Shown piece by piece: positions 11,000 through 22,300 of a stretch of DNA of 64,000 bases (position 1 is its first letter; every line of letters starts with the position of its first letter). Source of the DNA: Mytilus trossulus. Its lineage: Eukaryota; Mollusca; Bivalvia; Mytilida; Mytilidae. The notes under the pieces are model-generated. The model was given only the letters and a program-made list of their open reading frames with translations. It was not told the origin of the DNA and did no database searches. The translations under genes and the position numbers were made by a program. The stretch covers positions 47,314,955 to 47,378,954 of the forward strand of contig NC_086375.1 in NCBI RefSeq assembly GCF_036588685.1. Reading direction: 5' to 3'.

Positions 11000-13900
11000 G
11001 TTGAAAGATGTGTTGGACTTGCAAAGAGAAGGGCTGAATTTATAAATGATCTTGGTGAAGAACAAGCTGCTCCTAAGGTTGCAGAATAAGGACATGAAAG
11101 ATTTGTTTTTATTTCGTTTTTAAAAAATAAAATTGTCAATATTTAAAAACCTTGTCAGTCAATTATTCAAATAACAGTCATTGCGGTAAATTAGGAAAGT
11201 ACGATTTCTTTTATTTTTTTTTAATACCAACTCGTGTAGGTGAGTGAGATTTAAACATACTCAACTGATATACATTACAGCACGGGCTGTGAACTGAAAA
11301 AAATGGATTGTAAAAACTGAAAATTCTAAACATTTTTTTGTTTCTCAGTCAGTCAACATGTTAAAGACTTTTCAGTCTTATTATTGGTATCTAGTGGCAA
11401 GTTTTACGTCGTCACTTCGAAAACATTTGTGAGCATCAAGTTTGATTTAAAACTAAAAAAGGTAAAGCTCAGGGTCATCGTTTCACGAATGTGAACTACC
11501 GAATTAAACTGTTTACTGGATTTTTTTTATAACATAAGCAACACGATGGGTGCCACATGTGGAACATATCTCTTACCCTTCCAGAGCACCTGAGATCACC
11601 CCTAGTTTTGGTGGGGTTCGTGTTGTTTAGTCTAGTTTTCTATGTTATGTATTCTGTACTATTATTTGTCCTTTTGTCCTTTTGTTTTAAGCCATGGCGT
11701 TGTCAGTTTATTTTCAATTTATGAAGTTGACTGTCCCTCTGGTATATATCTTTCCTTTTTTATCATTGAGCAGATATGGTCTGATAGCTACCCAAATTGA
11801 AACGACAGAAATTTTAAACGAATCAAATATGCTGCTCCATTCAGCTTACGTTGTCGCTTAGGCAATGCAACAGGAAAAAAAATATAAAGATCACTATTTC
11901 CGAAAACCGTACTCGACATGGACCAACTATTATGGTAATGTATTGTTTTGATTGACAGCTAAGACAGTACAACATTGCATGTGAAAGTCAATTTCTAAAG
12001 TTTATACGCTGATTGTCGTAAAAAGGTCCAATAATCTAAGCATCAAGTCACGCTCCGTTGACATAAATGGTTGAGATATTAAAACCAATTCTGCAACATT
12101 TGATATCGTATCTCGCGTTTGGACTTTTTATTCGAAACGCCGAACTGTTCTTTTCCCGCGACAGCTTTCTTTTTTCTAGAGTAATTACCTTTCACCACCG
12201 ATGCTTCGAAGGGTAATAGTAATTAATGCTACCTTCAATCGCGCTGTCGGTTCGTATGTCTGTCTGTTCGTAACAAACCTGATGACACCCTCTTATCTGC
12301 ATCCTTCAAAGGATTATAAACAAGGCAAATTTATCACATCGCGATATGTTTTATTTTCACTTGCCATAATGAATTTTCCAGGTAATAATTTTCTTGATAG
12401 ATTGTGGCACACACGACACAGATCATTCATTAAAAAAATAGATAAAAACTGAATCATAAGACAAAAAAAATACGTTTGGTATTCTTACAAATATTAACAA
12501 AAGCCTTTACTCATGTTAATGGCAATCAAATAAAATAACACCCAAAATGATCTTAATTAATGATAAAATAATCCGGGTATTTCAATATGCCTCAATATTA
12601 GAAAAAAAACCACTACACGTTAAATGTATATATTTTAATTACTTAAATTACTGAACTTGTATTGTCCTTCATCTTTGATCAACTTTATCCTTTTTAGAAT
12701 AAATATGTTCAAAAACTAATTTTTCCGTATACTCTCTGAACGCGGCACGCGATATTCACAAATTAGTTGAAAAGAAACTCTTTTAGTACGAAAATAGGAA
12801 ACATTGTTCACTGCATATTATTCAAAATATACATGTGTCCCCTGCGAACAAAGTTGGCATTTTCTTACGTTCGGATATAATACTAGTGTAAACGTTCGGT
12901 TGTAGAGTACGTTATTTTAAATAAATTTGAATTAAATGGAAAAAGGGAGACAAACACAATATTACAACAACCAAGTTAAGGTGTATTACGTACGTCAAAG
13001 TATATGATTTTTGTTTAATTTACAAGTTAAATGACCAACGGGAGATAACAATGAGTATTTATTGAAATGTTAAAGTATGTTACGTATTACGTACGTCAAA
13101 AACCTAAAATTCTCTATTGTACGGTTAACAGTTTCGGTGAATTGTAAATGACAGTTTTTCACTTATAAGTGTCAATTTCTGAAAGGACACATCTTATATG
13201 CATCGAAAGGATTTAATAAAATAAGTAAAAAAAGAATTAATTAAAATTAATAAGCTATGTTTATAAACGATATTGTTTTATTCTGAGTAAATGTAAGTAA
13301 GTTAGTAGAAAGACATATATTTTATTCTCTAAAACCGATACAGTAGTAACAAAAGACTTTTAACAACTCCTGTGTTAAGTGTTTTAAAATTGTGGGGTCT
13401 TTGGGATCCTGTTTAATTAGAACAAATAAAGTAATGAAATCTTATCTACTGAATTTGGAACTTTTTCTTGCCAATTTTCCCTGTAAATATGTCATAAATG
13501 GTAAAAATGAACAATTTGTTTAAATAAGAAATTTAAATGCAGTTGAATATGAAAGAGACTCATTTGTCTCAACTCATATAAAGACTTCGTCTGTAATGAG
13601 CCTTAAACTTCTGTTTAATTTTAGAACTCTTTATACAGTTTTCAAGATTATAGAAAACCACATAAAATGGGAAAGCATTTCCCTTTAAGACAAATTAAGA
13701 TGAATAACTTCTATAGGATTTTTTTTTACTAATTTGCGGATCTTTTTGTTATGCTGATCGTTGGCAATGTCGTCATGGAATAGTAATAGCCCATATAGGA
13801 AGTGAACTCAAGATTTCAATCATGTAGACCTATTTGTAACCCTGCCTTGTTGACCGTTTTTCATTTTTAGTTTCTCTCTGTATACTGTAAATTTCAAGAT

Positions 13901-14220
13901 TACAAAACAAAAATAAAAAATTTGCCAAAAACACAAAGAGCAATATTTTATAACAACTACTTCTTTAAAGAGTTGACGAACAATTTAGTTATATCGAAGA
14001 TTAAGAATAAATGCTTCTAACCTTTATTTTTTATACCATTTTTAATTAAGAATACATACACATGTTATGCATTCAACACATAAAATCTTATAAATACTTA
14101 TAAATGCGCAATTTTGCGCCTGTCCTAAGTTAGGAGCCTCTGGCCTATGTTAGTCTTGTATAATTTTTAATTTTAGTTTCTTGTGTATAATTCGATGTTT
14201 AGTTCGACGTCCATGCATAT
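11000..14220. other. Intergenic, no supported gene
   Basis: AT-rich. It contains a copy of dispersed family 3 (11535-11765) and the word tattacgtacgtcaaa twice (about 12984 and 13086). I see no exon with a conserved domain or a good splice-flanked ORF. Confidence 0.5.
11535..11765 (+). repeat. Dispersed repeat family 3
   Basis: Signature: gatgggtgccacatgtgg, cacctgagatcaccc, gttttggtggggttcgtgtt, gccatggcgttgtcagttta. The same order appears at 35205-35530, where it is interrupted, and in a diverged copy at 50225-50415. Confidence 0.7.
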
Positions 14221-14228
14221 TTTTTAAG

Positions 14229-14375
14229 GGGACAGCTGAAGACCGCCTAGCTACGGGTGCGGGAGTTTCTCGCTACATCGAAGACCCATTGATGGCCTTC
14301 GGCTGATGTCTGCTCTATGGTCGGGTTGTTGTCGCTTTGACACATTCCCCATTTCCGTTCTCAATTTTATTGTCT
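14229..14375 (-). repeat. Dispersed repeat family 4 (minus copy)
   Basis: The reverse complement contains gagaacggaaatggggaatg, caaagcgacaac, cgaaggccatcaatgggtc and gcgagaaactcccgcacc. The same order is found at 15670-15795 (+) and 44135-44270 (+), and diverged at 45400-45505 (-). Confidence 0.7.
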
Positions 14376-15345
14376 GCAGTTTTATATTTTCTGTTTTCAA
14401 ACGTTCCCATTTCTCCTTTTTTTGGACATAGTGACATACAAGCATGAACATCAACACAAAGGATAGAACGGAATATTTTTCTTTAATATAGAGGAAACCG
14501 ACTAACTTGCAAATAAGCCCTCAAAAGTCTACACAATACTTTTCGTCAAAATATTTGTGTTAACCAATAGAAAAAAATCTCAGAATATATTTTGAAACGT
14601 GTTATATAACCACAATCCGTCATTGACTTAAAGACGTAGTTGTGACATTGTTGTGGTGAAAGACAAATATTCGTGGTCAAAGGTTATTGTGTAAAACATA
14701 ACACATTTTCAGCTAGTCGGTGAGTGTAGGTCAAACGTAAGTTCATTTTACTTGTAGTATTTACAACTAGACTTTAAGGCTCCAGCAGTTATTCGCATCT
14801 TACATTTGAAAGAAATCAAGATTTTCATAAAGCAACCATTTACATCAGTTTATCAAATAGGTATCTCTTTATATTTCCAATTGGTCAGATGATTGCACTG
14901 TATCTTTGAATTATTGTCACCCGGACCTGTCTCAAAATCGAATTAACCATGCATTTATAATATAATCATTTATAATTTATATAATATGATTTATTATAAG
15001 AAAAATAAAACTAGTTAATGTGATGCATACTAAAATGTAGTACAAACCTAATATTGAGCAATAGGTAAAATCACTCATGAACGCATTTATATATGTACAA
15101 AAAAATTATGCACATGTGCATACTGTGTTATTTTTTTAAGCTAACCTTTGAAATATCTCTGTTATGACTTTTGGTGTGTGAAAAGGGTTAAAAATATCAG
15201 CATTGTAAAATTGTTTTATTGATGACTACATCCACTACTGACTAGTGGATTTTTTTACAGTACAAACAATTTTATATTCATTCTCAATTTTTATAAATAT
15301 TCCAAAAGCTTGTAAGAAAAGCACTCATACCATTCTATATTTGTA

Positions 15346-15576
15346 ATGACAAAGTTTTATTGGGTGATAATTGTGGCATGGCTTGACATCAGTAACATTG
15401 TTTCTGATGTGCATTATACTTCGAGGATAACCAAAATTGGTTATAAGCGCAGCCATCATAATATTTGTATTGTTAATTTTAAACTACCGCCACATGATAA
15501 ACTTTCCATTGTGGTGATGTATAAAAGTACCCCACCGCTATGCACTGGTCATGAGAAGAACTACTACACAATATGA
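15346..15576 (+). CDS. Possible small secreted protein or first exon, unrecognised
   Basis: An ATG-initiated ORF of 76 codons. Residues 4-14 (FYWVIIVAWLD) form a hydrophobic stretch after MTK that could be a signal-peptide core. The rest contains two cysteines (in HNICIV and PPLCTG) and no domain I recognise. It lies between repeat copies and has no visible partner exon. It may be chance; reported as a weak candidate only. Confidence 0.2.
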   Translation: MTKFYWVIIVAWLDISNIVSDVHYTSRITKIGYKRSHHNICIVNFKLPPHDKLSIVVMYKSTPPLCTGHEKNYYTI

Positions 15577-15669
15577 AACTATAATTATTGTTTATTATTT
15601 CATATCTAATTTTTTATATAGAAATCGACCTCGCTACATTGCACTACACACTTTATAAAATGATAATAC

Positions 15670-15795
15670 AATTGAGAATGGAAATGGGGAATGTGTCAAA
15701 GAGACAACATCCTGACCATAGCAGAAAACAGTCAATGGCCACCAATGAGTCTTCAACACAGAAAGAATATCCCGCACCTGGATGCGGGCTTCAAT
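15670..15795 (+). repeat. Dispersed repeat family 4
   Basis: Contains gagaatggaaatggggaatg, tcaaagagacaac, atggccaccaatgagtcttc and tcccgcacctggatgcgg. The orientation is opposite to the copy at 14229. Confidence 0.7.
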
Positions 15796-15989
15796 ATCCC
15801 ATATTTCTCACATTTTATTTTATTTCTTTGTGTATTGTGTATTTTCTCTGAATACTCTGACTTAAGTATTCTTTCTCGATGCCTTACTCATTTGGAAACA
15901 TAATCATAGCTTAGCAATTTCTTTGAAGTCTTTTCTTTAAAACATAAATTGTTAAGATAAGTTCAAGAGTAAATTGAGACTGTAGAGAA

Positions 15990-16145
15990 ATGAATATGTA
16001 TATAAGACAAAGGAAAGTACTGACATCACCTAAAGACAAAGGAAACAGACAACAACAAAAGACAAAGGAAAAACTGACAACACCAAAGGACAAAGGGAAG
16101 AACAGATCAAAACAAAAACAAAAAGGAAAGAACACACAACACCAA
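15990..16145. repeat. Imperfect A-rich minisatellite
   Basis: About five degenerate units built on aaagacaaaggaaa followed by (a)ctgacaacacc. Related purine-rich words occur near 25860-25930. The adjacent 16442-16461 is a long G run within agg...gtccgg. Confidence 0.5.
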
Positions 16146-16820
16146 TGCCAAACAAATTACTAACTAGTACTAATATGATGACAATACAGAATTATGTTTC
16201 AAAGTCACAATTTACTTTGTTACCTGCATCAAGTTTTTGTTTATTACAGGGACGACTGCGGTTTTTCGAAACTGTCTGCATTGAATTAACTAACGATATG
16301 CTTGTGAAGTTGTTTCAAGATATTATCGCAAATCATGCTACTAGTATGCAAAAAAAAAAAAAAATCAAAAATAAGGTTTTTAAAGATCTTTTACGTCCTT
16401 TAAAAAGGTTGTCCTGAGACACAGTGGTAGATTCAAAAAAAGGAGGGGGGGGGGGGGGGGGTCCGGTGGTTGGACCACACCGTTTTAACGATCATTGCAT
16501 TTGATTTGAATGAGGACATATTTATATAAAAAAAAACTTTCTCTATGATTGGCAACCCCTTTTAAAATAGCTAGATCCGCCCCTGACACACCTTAAAATA
16601 AAGTCTGATGGAAGTAAATTAGCAACATATATGGTTTATACATTGTACATGTATGTGTTCATTATTCTGGATTTTTACGTTTACGTTAAAGTATGATACC
16701 ATTCATATCATATTATTCAGCTCTTCTGTCTTAACATGCATTATCATTGATATGATCATAATTATAAATCAACCGTTTACAAAACTTCGAACTTTACCTC
16801 ATGAATAAATTACCTTAGCT
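16146..16820. other. Intergenic, no supported gene
   Basis: AT-rich with an A run (16351-16363) and a G run at about 16442. The flanking words gatccgcccctgac suggest repeat-derived DNA. No domain-bearing ORF. Confidence 0.45.
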
Positions 16821-16856
16821 GTTTTTGGCAAAACTTTTAGGAATTATGGTCCTCAA

Positions 16857-18266
16857 TACGGGGCGCCGAATGGGACTCTTGTGGTTTTGTACAAAATTCA
16901 ATTCTGTCATAACAAAATCATTTTTGTCTTACAAAACTATGTGCTACATACTTGTTTTGTGAGAACTTCTTCAATTTTGTGATGACAAAATTCATTTGTG
17001 TAGACAAAATTCATTTTTGTCATGACAAAATTCATTTTTGTAGACAAAATTCATATTTGTCATGACAAAAGTCAATTTTGTCTAAAAGGTATGCAAATAT
17101 AAACATATTTTGCATACAAAATTGACTTTTGTTACCTGATATGGAAATTAAATCACAAAAGTCAATTGTGTGAGGTAAGATTCAAGTTTGTGAGACAAAA
17201 TTGACTTTATTGAAACAAAATTAACTTTTGTGAGACAAATTTAACTTTTGTGAGACAAAATTGACTTTGGTGAGACAAAATTGACTTTTGTGAGACAAAA
17301 TTCAATTATGTCAATTTTGTTGAGACAAAAGTCCATTTTGTTAATTTTGTTGAGACAAAAGTCAATTTTGTCAATTTTGTTGAGACAAAAGTCAATTTTG
17401 TTAATTTTGTTGAGACAAAAGTCAATTTGTCAATTTTGTTGAGACAAAAGTCAATTTTGTCAATTTTGTTGAGACAAAAGTCACTTTTGTGACGACAAAA
17501 TTCATTTTTGTGACGACAAAATTCAATTATGTCAATTTTGTTGAGACAAAAGTCCATTTTGTTAATTTTGTTGAGACAAAAATCAATTTTGTGGAGACAA
17601 AATTCAATTTTGTCAATTTTGTTGAGACAAAATGCAATTTTGTCAATTTTGTTGAGACAAAATTCAATGAGACAAAATTCAATTTTGTCAATTTTGTTAA
17701 GACAAAATTCAATTTTGTCAATTTTGTCGAGACAAAAGTCAATTTTGTCTCACATTTGTCAATTTTGTCTCACAAAAGTCAATTTTGTCAATTTTGTTGA
17801 TCACATTGGTCAATTTTGTTGATCACATTGGTCAATTTTGTCTCACAAAAGTCAATTTTGTCAATTTTGTTGAGACAGAAGTCAATTTTGTCAATTTTGT
17901 TGAGACAAAAGTCAATTTTGTCAATTTTGTCTCACAAAACTCAATTTTGTGTAACAAAAGTCGATTTTGTATGCAAATTAGTTCACAGAAACCAAACTAA
18001 ACTAATTTGAATACAAAATTTACTTTTGTCGCCCAATTTTCAAATTAGGTAACAAAAGTCAAGTCTGTGTAACAAAAATGAATTTTGTCATGACAAAAGT
18101 GACTTTCGTCCGATGATAGATAATTTTGTATGACAAAATTTTAAATTTGTAGTATGATACAAATTTTGTTAAACTGAACTCATTTTTGTTGAACAAAAGT
18201 CACTTTTGTCCGTACAAAATTGAATTTTGAGTACAAAACCACAAGAGTCCCATTCGGCGCCCCGTA
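16857..18266. mobile_element. 1.41-kb foldback-like transposable element
   Basis: Perfect 36-bp terminal inverted repeats (16857-16892 and 18231-18266) begin tacggggcgccgaatggg and continue to ttttgtac, with imperfect complementarity beyond. A 5-bp direct repeat CTCAA flanks the element (16852-16856, 18267-18271), and the empty site exists as cctcaatgctc at about 26845. The interior is almost wholly made of short words acaaaa/ttttgt in both orientations, with a loose roughly 30-bp unit (ttgttgagacaaaagtcaat) through 17300-17950. It encodes no transposase; its ORFs are only repeat translations. It is a non-autonomous element whose mobilising enzyme is unknown. Confidence 0.85.
17210..17960. 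repeat. ACAAAAGTCAATTTTGTC tandem array inside the foldback element
   Basis: More than twenty copies of gagacaaaagtcaattttg-like units, some spaced by an extra tcaattttgtt. Each unit contains acaaaa and ttttgt and is therefore partly self-complementary. The repeated translations NFVETK on + and FVSTKLTKL on - reflect the periodicity and are not protein evidence. Confidence 0.8.
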
Positions 18267-18420
18267 CTCAATGCTCTTCAACTTCGTACTTTATTTGGCA
18301 TTTTAAACTTTTTTGTATTCGAGCGTCAGTGATTAGTCCTTTGTAGACGAAACGCGCGTCTGATCCAAATGCAAAATTTCATTCCTGGTATCTATGAAGA
18401 GTTTATTGATGTATTTTTAA

Positions 18421-19330
18421 TACTTAATTCAACCAAATGTGTTAAAAATTTTCAGCAACAAAACCAAAACGGAGGTCTGTATTAAACATATTGAAAGCTA
18501 TATTGTTATTGTTAATTTTGTATTATACATTAATGTCAAACCCTGACTACATTCCTTCCATATTTTATATACTAAAAAGTACTAGTACTAAAATGGAACT
18601 AAACCACATTTTATATGTTATGTCATGATTAAAAATATCATAAATGTGACAACATAAACATTTATTATTACAGTGGGAACATAAGTGTTTTGTGTCGATG
18701 CATCTTCAAGTGGTATAGATATTGTTAAAATATATTATGAATGTGATATTAAATAAGTGTTACAGAGTATCATATGTATCGGACATAAGTCTTTTATCGT
18801 GGATATTCTTATTTTAAATAAGAAATCCGTGTCAGAATGAACTATAGCTTGATCCATCAGTTTCCCAAGTTAATCAAATCCACACGCCTACAATTTGGAT
18901 GAGATATTGATCGTCCTTTGTCTTGATAGTGTCTTTGTTAAGTTTTCAGTTCAGATAGCCGCCACTTGACATTTTTCCAACATCTTCTCGGTGAATAAGA
19001 ACTTAGTTTGTATCCGGACTTTTTATAACACTTCCGACATAAAACTTGTATAAAGTTAGTGGGATATATGTTGAAGTGACTTTGAATATAAACCGTTGTG
19101 AGACAAAACAAGCTTGCTGTTCTTAATATCTGTATAATATACGTAACATACATTTTTATATGTTAGGACATATGCAATACTTGTGAGTCACTTTATCTAG
19201 TCTCGTTGCAAAATTAATAATAGTTATTTATCTTAATGAAACCTTGTGAGGCGTGACCGGAAAAAGTCGATCGTAACGTCATTCCAGTTATAGTTGTACT
19301 ATAATTAACTGTCTTAAACAGATAGATATA
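18421..19330. other. Upstream region of the first GTPase gene
   Basis: AT-rich, no coding exon recognised. No obvious TATA box or known motif can be assigned with confidence. Confidence 0.4.
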
Positions 19331-19340
19331 CAATTCAAAA

Positions 19341-19352
19341 ATGGAGATTTAA
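19341..19352 (+). promoter_or_regulatory. Three-codon upstream ORF before the GTPase start
   Basis: ATG GAG ATT TAA lies 8 bp upstream of the predicted GTPase ATG (19361), with a purine at -3 (aaaATGg). If it is in the mature leader it could lower translation initiation. The transcript start is not known. Confidence 0.4.
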
Positions 19353-19360
19353 AACTAAAT

Positions 19361-22300
19361 ATGATGACGAAGAAAGGACCGAAAGAAGTGAAATGTGTAT
19401 TAGTCGGAGATGGAGGGGTCGGGAAAACTAGTATGATTCTAAGTTATACCACAGGAAAAATTATGACTTCATATGAACCAACATGCTTTGACGATTATTT
19501 AGGTAAGTTTAAAATATTTTTTGAAATATTTCCGGTAAAATTATATACAATTGGAATGAAAAACAACATATTTTTTTTTATTGAAAGAACGACGACATTT
19601 GAAATGTAATAGTTATTGTAATATGTTGTATTCTTCTTTTTTATTATTTGCCTTTAATGCTTTTCTTTATGCCTAAACGCTTCTTTTAATTGAGACTTAT
19701 TCCACAAATTTTCATCAAGATGATATTCGCCATGAGAATTAATAGCTATCTAATGTCCAATTCAATCAGGAAAAAGAACTATCCAATCGATCGCGAATTC
19801 TTTATGATATGAGAAAACTAACAATATAAAGGATACTTAAGTTTTCCAAGAAACAAAGCCGTCAGAACTAAAAATAACATTAGAATCGATTGTTTAGACA
19901 GAACAATACAAAAATATAAAGGATTAGCTAAGTTATGTATTTAAAGTACTAAAAGTCATTTATGACGTGTACTTGACATGTCGAAGTAAAACTTATGTAT
20001 AATTTGTGTGACAGTGTCCCCTTTTATAAATAGGACCTCCTGGAGGCTTACCGTGTATTTCCTTACATCAGCATCCGCCGGATTACATGATGAAAATCCA
20101 CTAGGAGTAACTCGCGACATATTGATACTTTAACAAAATGTTACATTTCGGTGGTCATTTGTTACAAATATATCAAAAATTGAGATTAACGACCTAAGAT
20201 TTCAACTCCAAGTCTTTATTAAATCTTATTGGTTGAGCACATGGATTCCGTATTTTTTTTTTGGCAGCAGTCTTTAATAAGAAAAAATAAAGTTAGGAAT
20301 ATCTCAAGTTTATGAGTATCAGGAATCTTTGGTTTATGAGTGTCTGGTTAGGAATAATAGGTTTATGAGTATCTGCTCAGGAATTTTAGGTTTATAAGTA
20401 TCTGATCAGGAATATTAGGTTTACAAGTATCTGGTCAGAAATCTTAGGTTTATAAGTATCTGATCAGGAATATAAGGTTAATAGGTATCTGGTCAGAAAT
20501 CTTAGGTTTATAAGTATCTGATCAGGAATATAAGGTTTATAGTTATCTGGTCAGAAATCTTAGGTTAAAGAGAATCTGATCAGGAATCTTAGGTTAATGA
20601 AAATCTGATCAGGAATCTTTGGTCCGAAATCTTAGGTTTCTGAGCATCTGGTCAGAAATCTTTGGTTTATAAAAATCTAATCCAAAATCTTAGGTTTTGA
20701 GTATCTGGTCCAAAATCTTAGGTTTATGAGCATCTGGTCAGAAATCTTTGGTTTAAGAGTATTTGATCCGAAATCTTAGGTTTTTGAGTGTCTTGTCCGA
20801 AATCTTAGGTTTATGAGTATCTGATCCGAAATCTTAGGTTTAAGAGTATCTGGTCAGAAATCTAAGGTTTTCGAGTATCGGGTCAGCAATCTTAGGTTGA
20901 TGAGTATCTAGTCTGGAATCATAGTTTTTTTAAGAACATGTATTTGGTCAGGAATCTTTGGTTTATGAGTATCTGGTTAGAAATCATTGGTTCATGAGTA
21001 TCTGGCCAGGAATAATAGGTTTATGAGAATCTGGTCAGGAATCTTGGGTTTATAAGTAGGTTTATAGCTCCATGTATCTGGTCAGAAATCTGAGGTTTAT
21101 TAGTTTCTGGTCAGAAAACTTAGGTTTATAAGTTAAAGCATCAGGTCAAAACTGGAAAATTGAGTTCATCCCTTTTGTTATCGACTACTTCCCTCAAAAT
21201 TTGGTAAGAAGCATATGATATTGTGGTATGCTTTATTTCAAAAGAATTAGTGAGAAAAATAATGAGCATAAATAATTATTAAATTAAAATAACACCATGT
21301 ATTCGAGGTAAAAATCATTATTTTACCTCTATAATGTTCTTTTATCAAATGCTTTATATGGTTCTATGTTTGACTTTTCTTTAAAAGCATCTGTTTTTTT
21401 CTGTATCATACGGATAAAGGGAAAAAATAAATAAACGAGCAATACCTAAAATGTATACGTATACTAGTATATATGTTGTGTACAAGATGTACAGGGCTTT
21501 TGTACAAGTAATAAGATTTTGCATTAGGTGATACAGGTTTATATTAAAAGTACCATTTTAATGTTTTAAATTCAAGTTGAAATACTTCAACCTAACATTT
21601 AGTGCCATTTTCTCAAACTAGAAATGCGGATTACCTGAATGGTTTAAATTCGATTTTCTTCTCGTTAAACCATATTCATGTCCATAAAAGTCTTTATAAT
21701 GCTTTTGGTATCAATGCTCAGTATTAGACTGTACCATGTAGTAGAAAATGTAACAGACATGTGTGAAACAAAAGACTGTGTGCTTGCATCATCCATTTGT
21801 GTTAAGCAGTTCATAAATCACTAATAACTTGCTAAATATAATTTGTACAACATGATAACTTGTACACAATATATATAAACCGAAGAGGCATGAATGACAA
21901 TGAAACAACTTAAACTAATCACCTACACTCAATTAAATATTATTAGTGTAAATAAAGATTGGTTAATTGCTTTCAAAATGTCCAGTTCCATTTGTGACGG
22001 GACATTTGGAATACATGTCGTAAAGAATCTGATAGTTTTTCTCGCAACATCTCACGAATGTAGCAAGTGAATCATGGTGAATGCTTGTCCTATTACTTCG
22101 TGATGTGACTGCGTATTTATACATCCCGCAAATGTCCCCCATACAATACGTGCTGCTGATTTTATTTTTTCTAGGTAATGATCTTTTGGTTCCTTACAAA
22201 AGAAAAAGGCTACATATTTAACTATATATAAAACAACAAACAGTACTGTTATATCAGTACTTCGTGTCTTTTTGTTGTTGGGATATACAAGTACCCAGCC

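Larger units (their letters stand above)
16821..18420 (-). repeat. Dispersed repeat family 2, split by an inserted element
   Basis: The left part (16821-16856: ttttggcaaaacttttagga, ggtcctcaa) and right part (18267-18420: ctcaatgctcttcaacttcg, gacgaaacgcgcgtctg) together match the uninterrupted copy at 26813-27000, where the text runs ggtcctcaatgctcttcaac without a break. It is oriented opposite to the copies at 34290-35100. Confidence 0.85.

Noticed and set aside
17306..18010. Overlapping ORFs with repeated NFVETK / FVSTKLTKL peptides
   Set aside because: They arise from a tandem array inside a transposable element; frames are open on both strands because the words lack stops. No evidence of a protein.
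20293..21150. Regular repeats considered as a CRISPR array
   Set aside because: Units are adjacent with no spacers, the repeats are degenerate, and the DNA is clearly animal.
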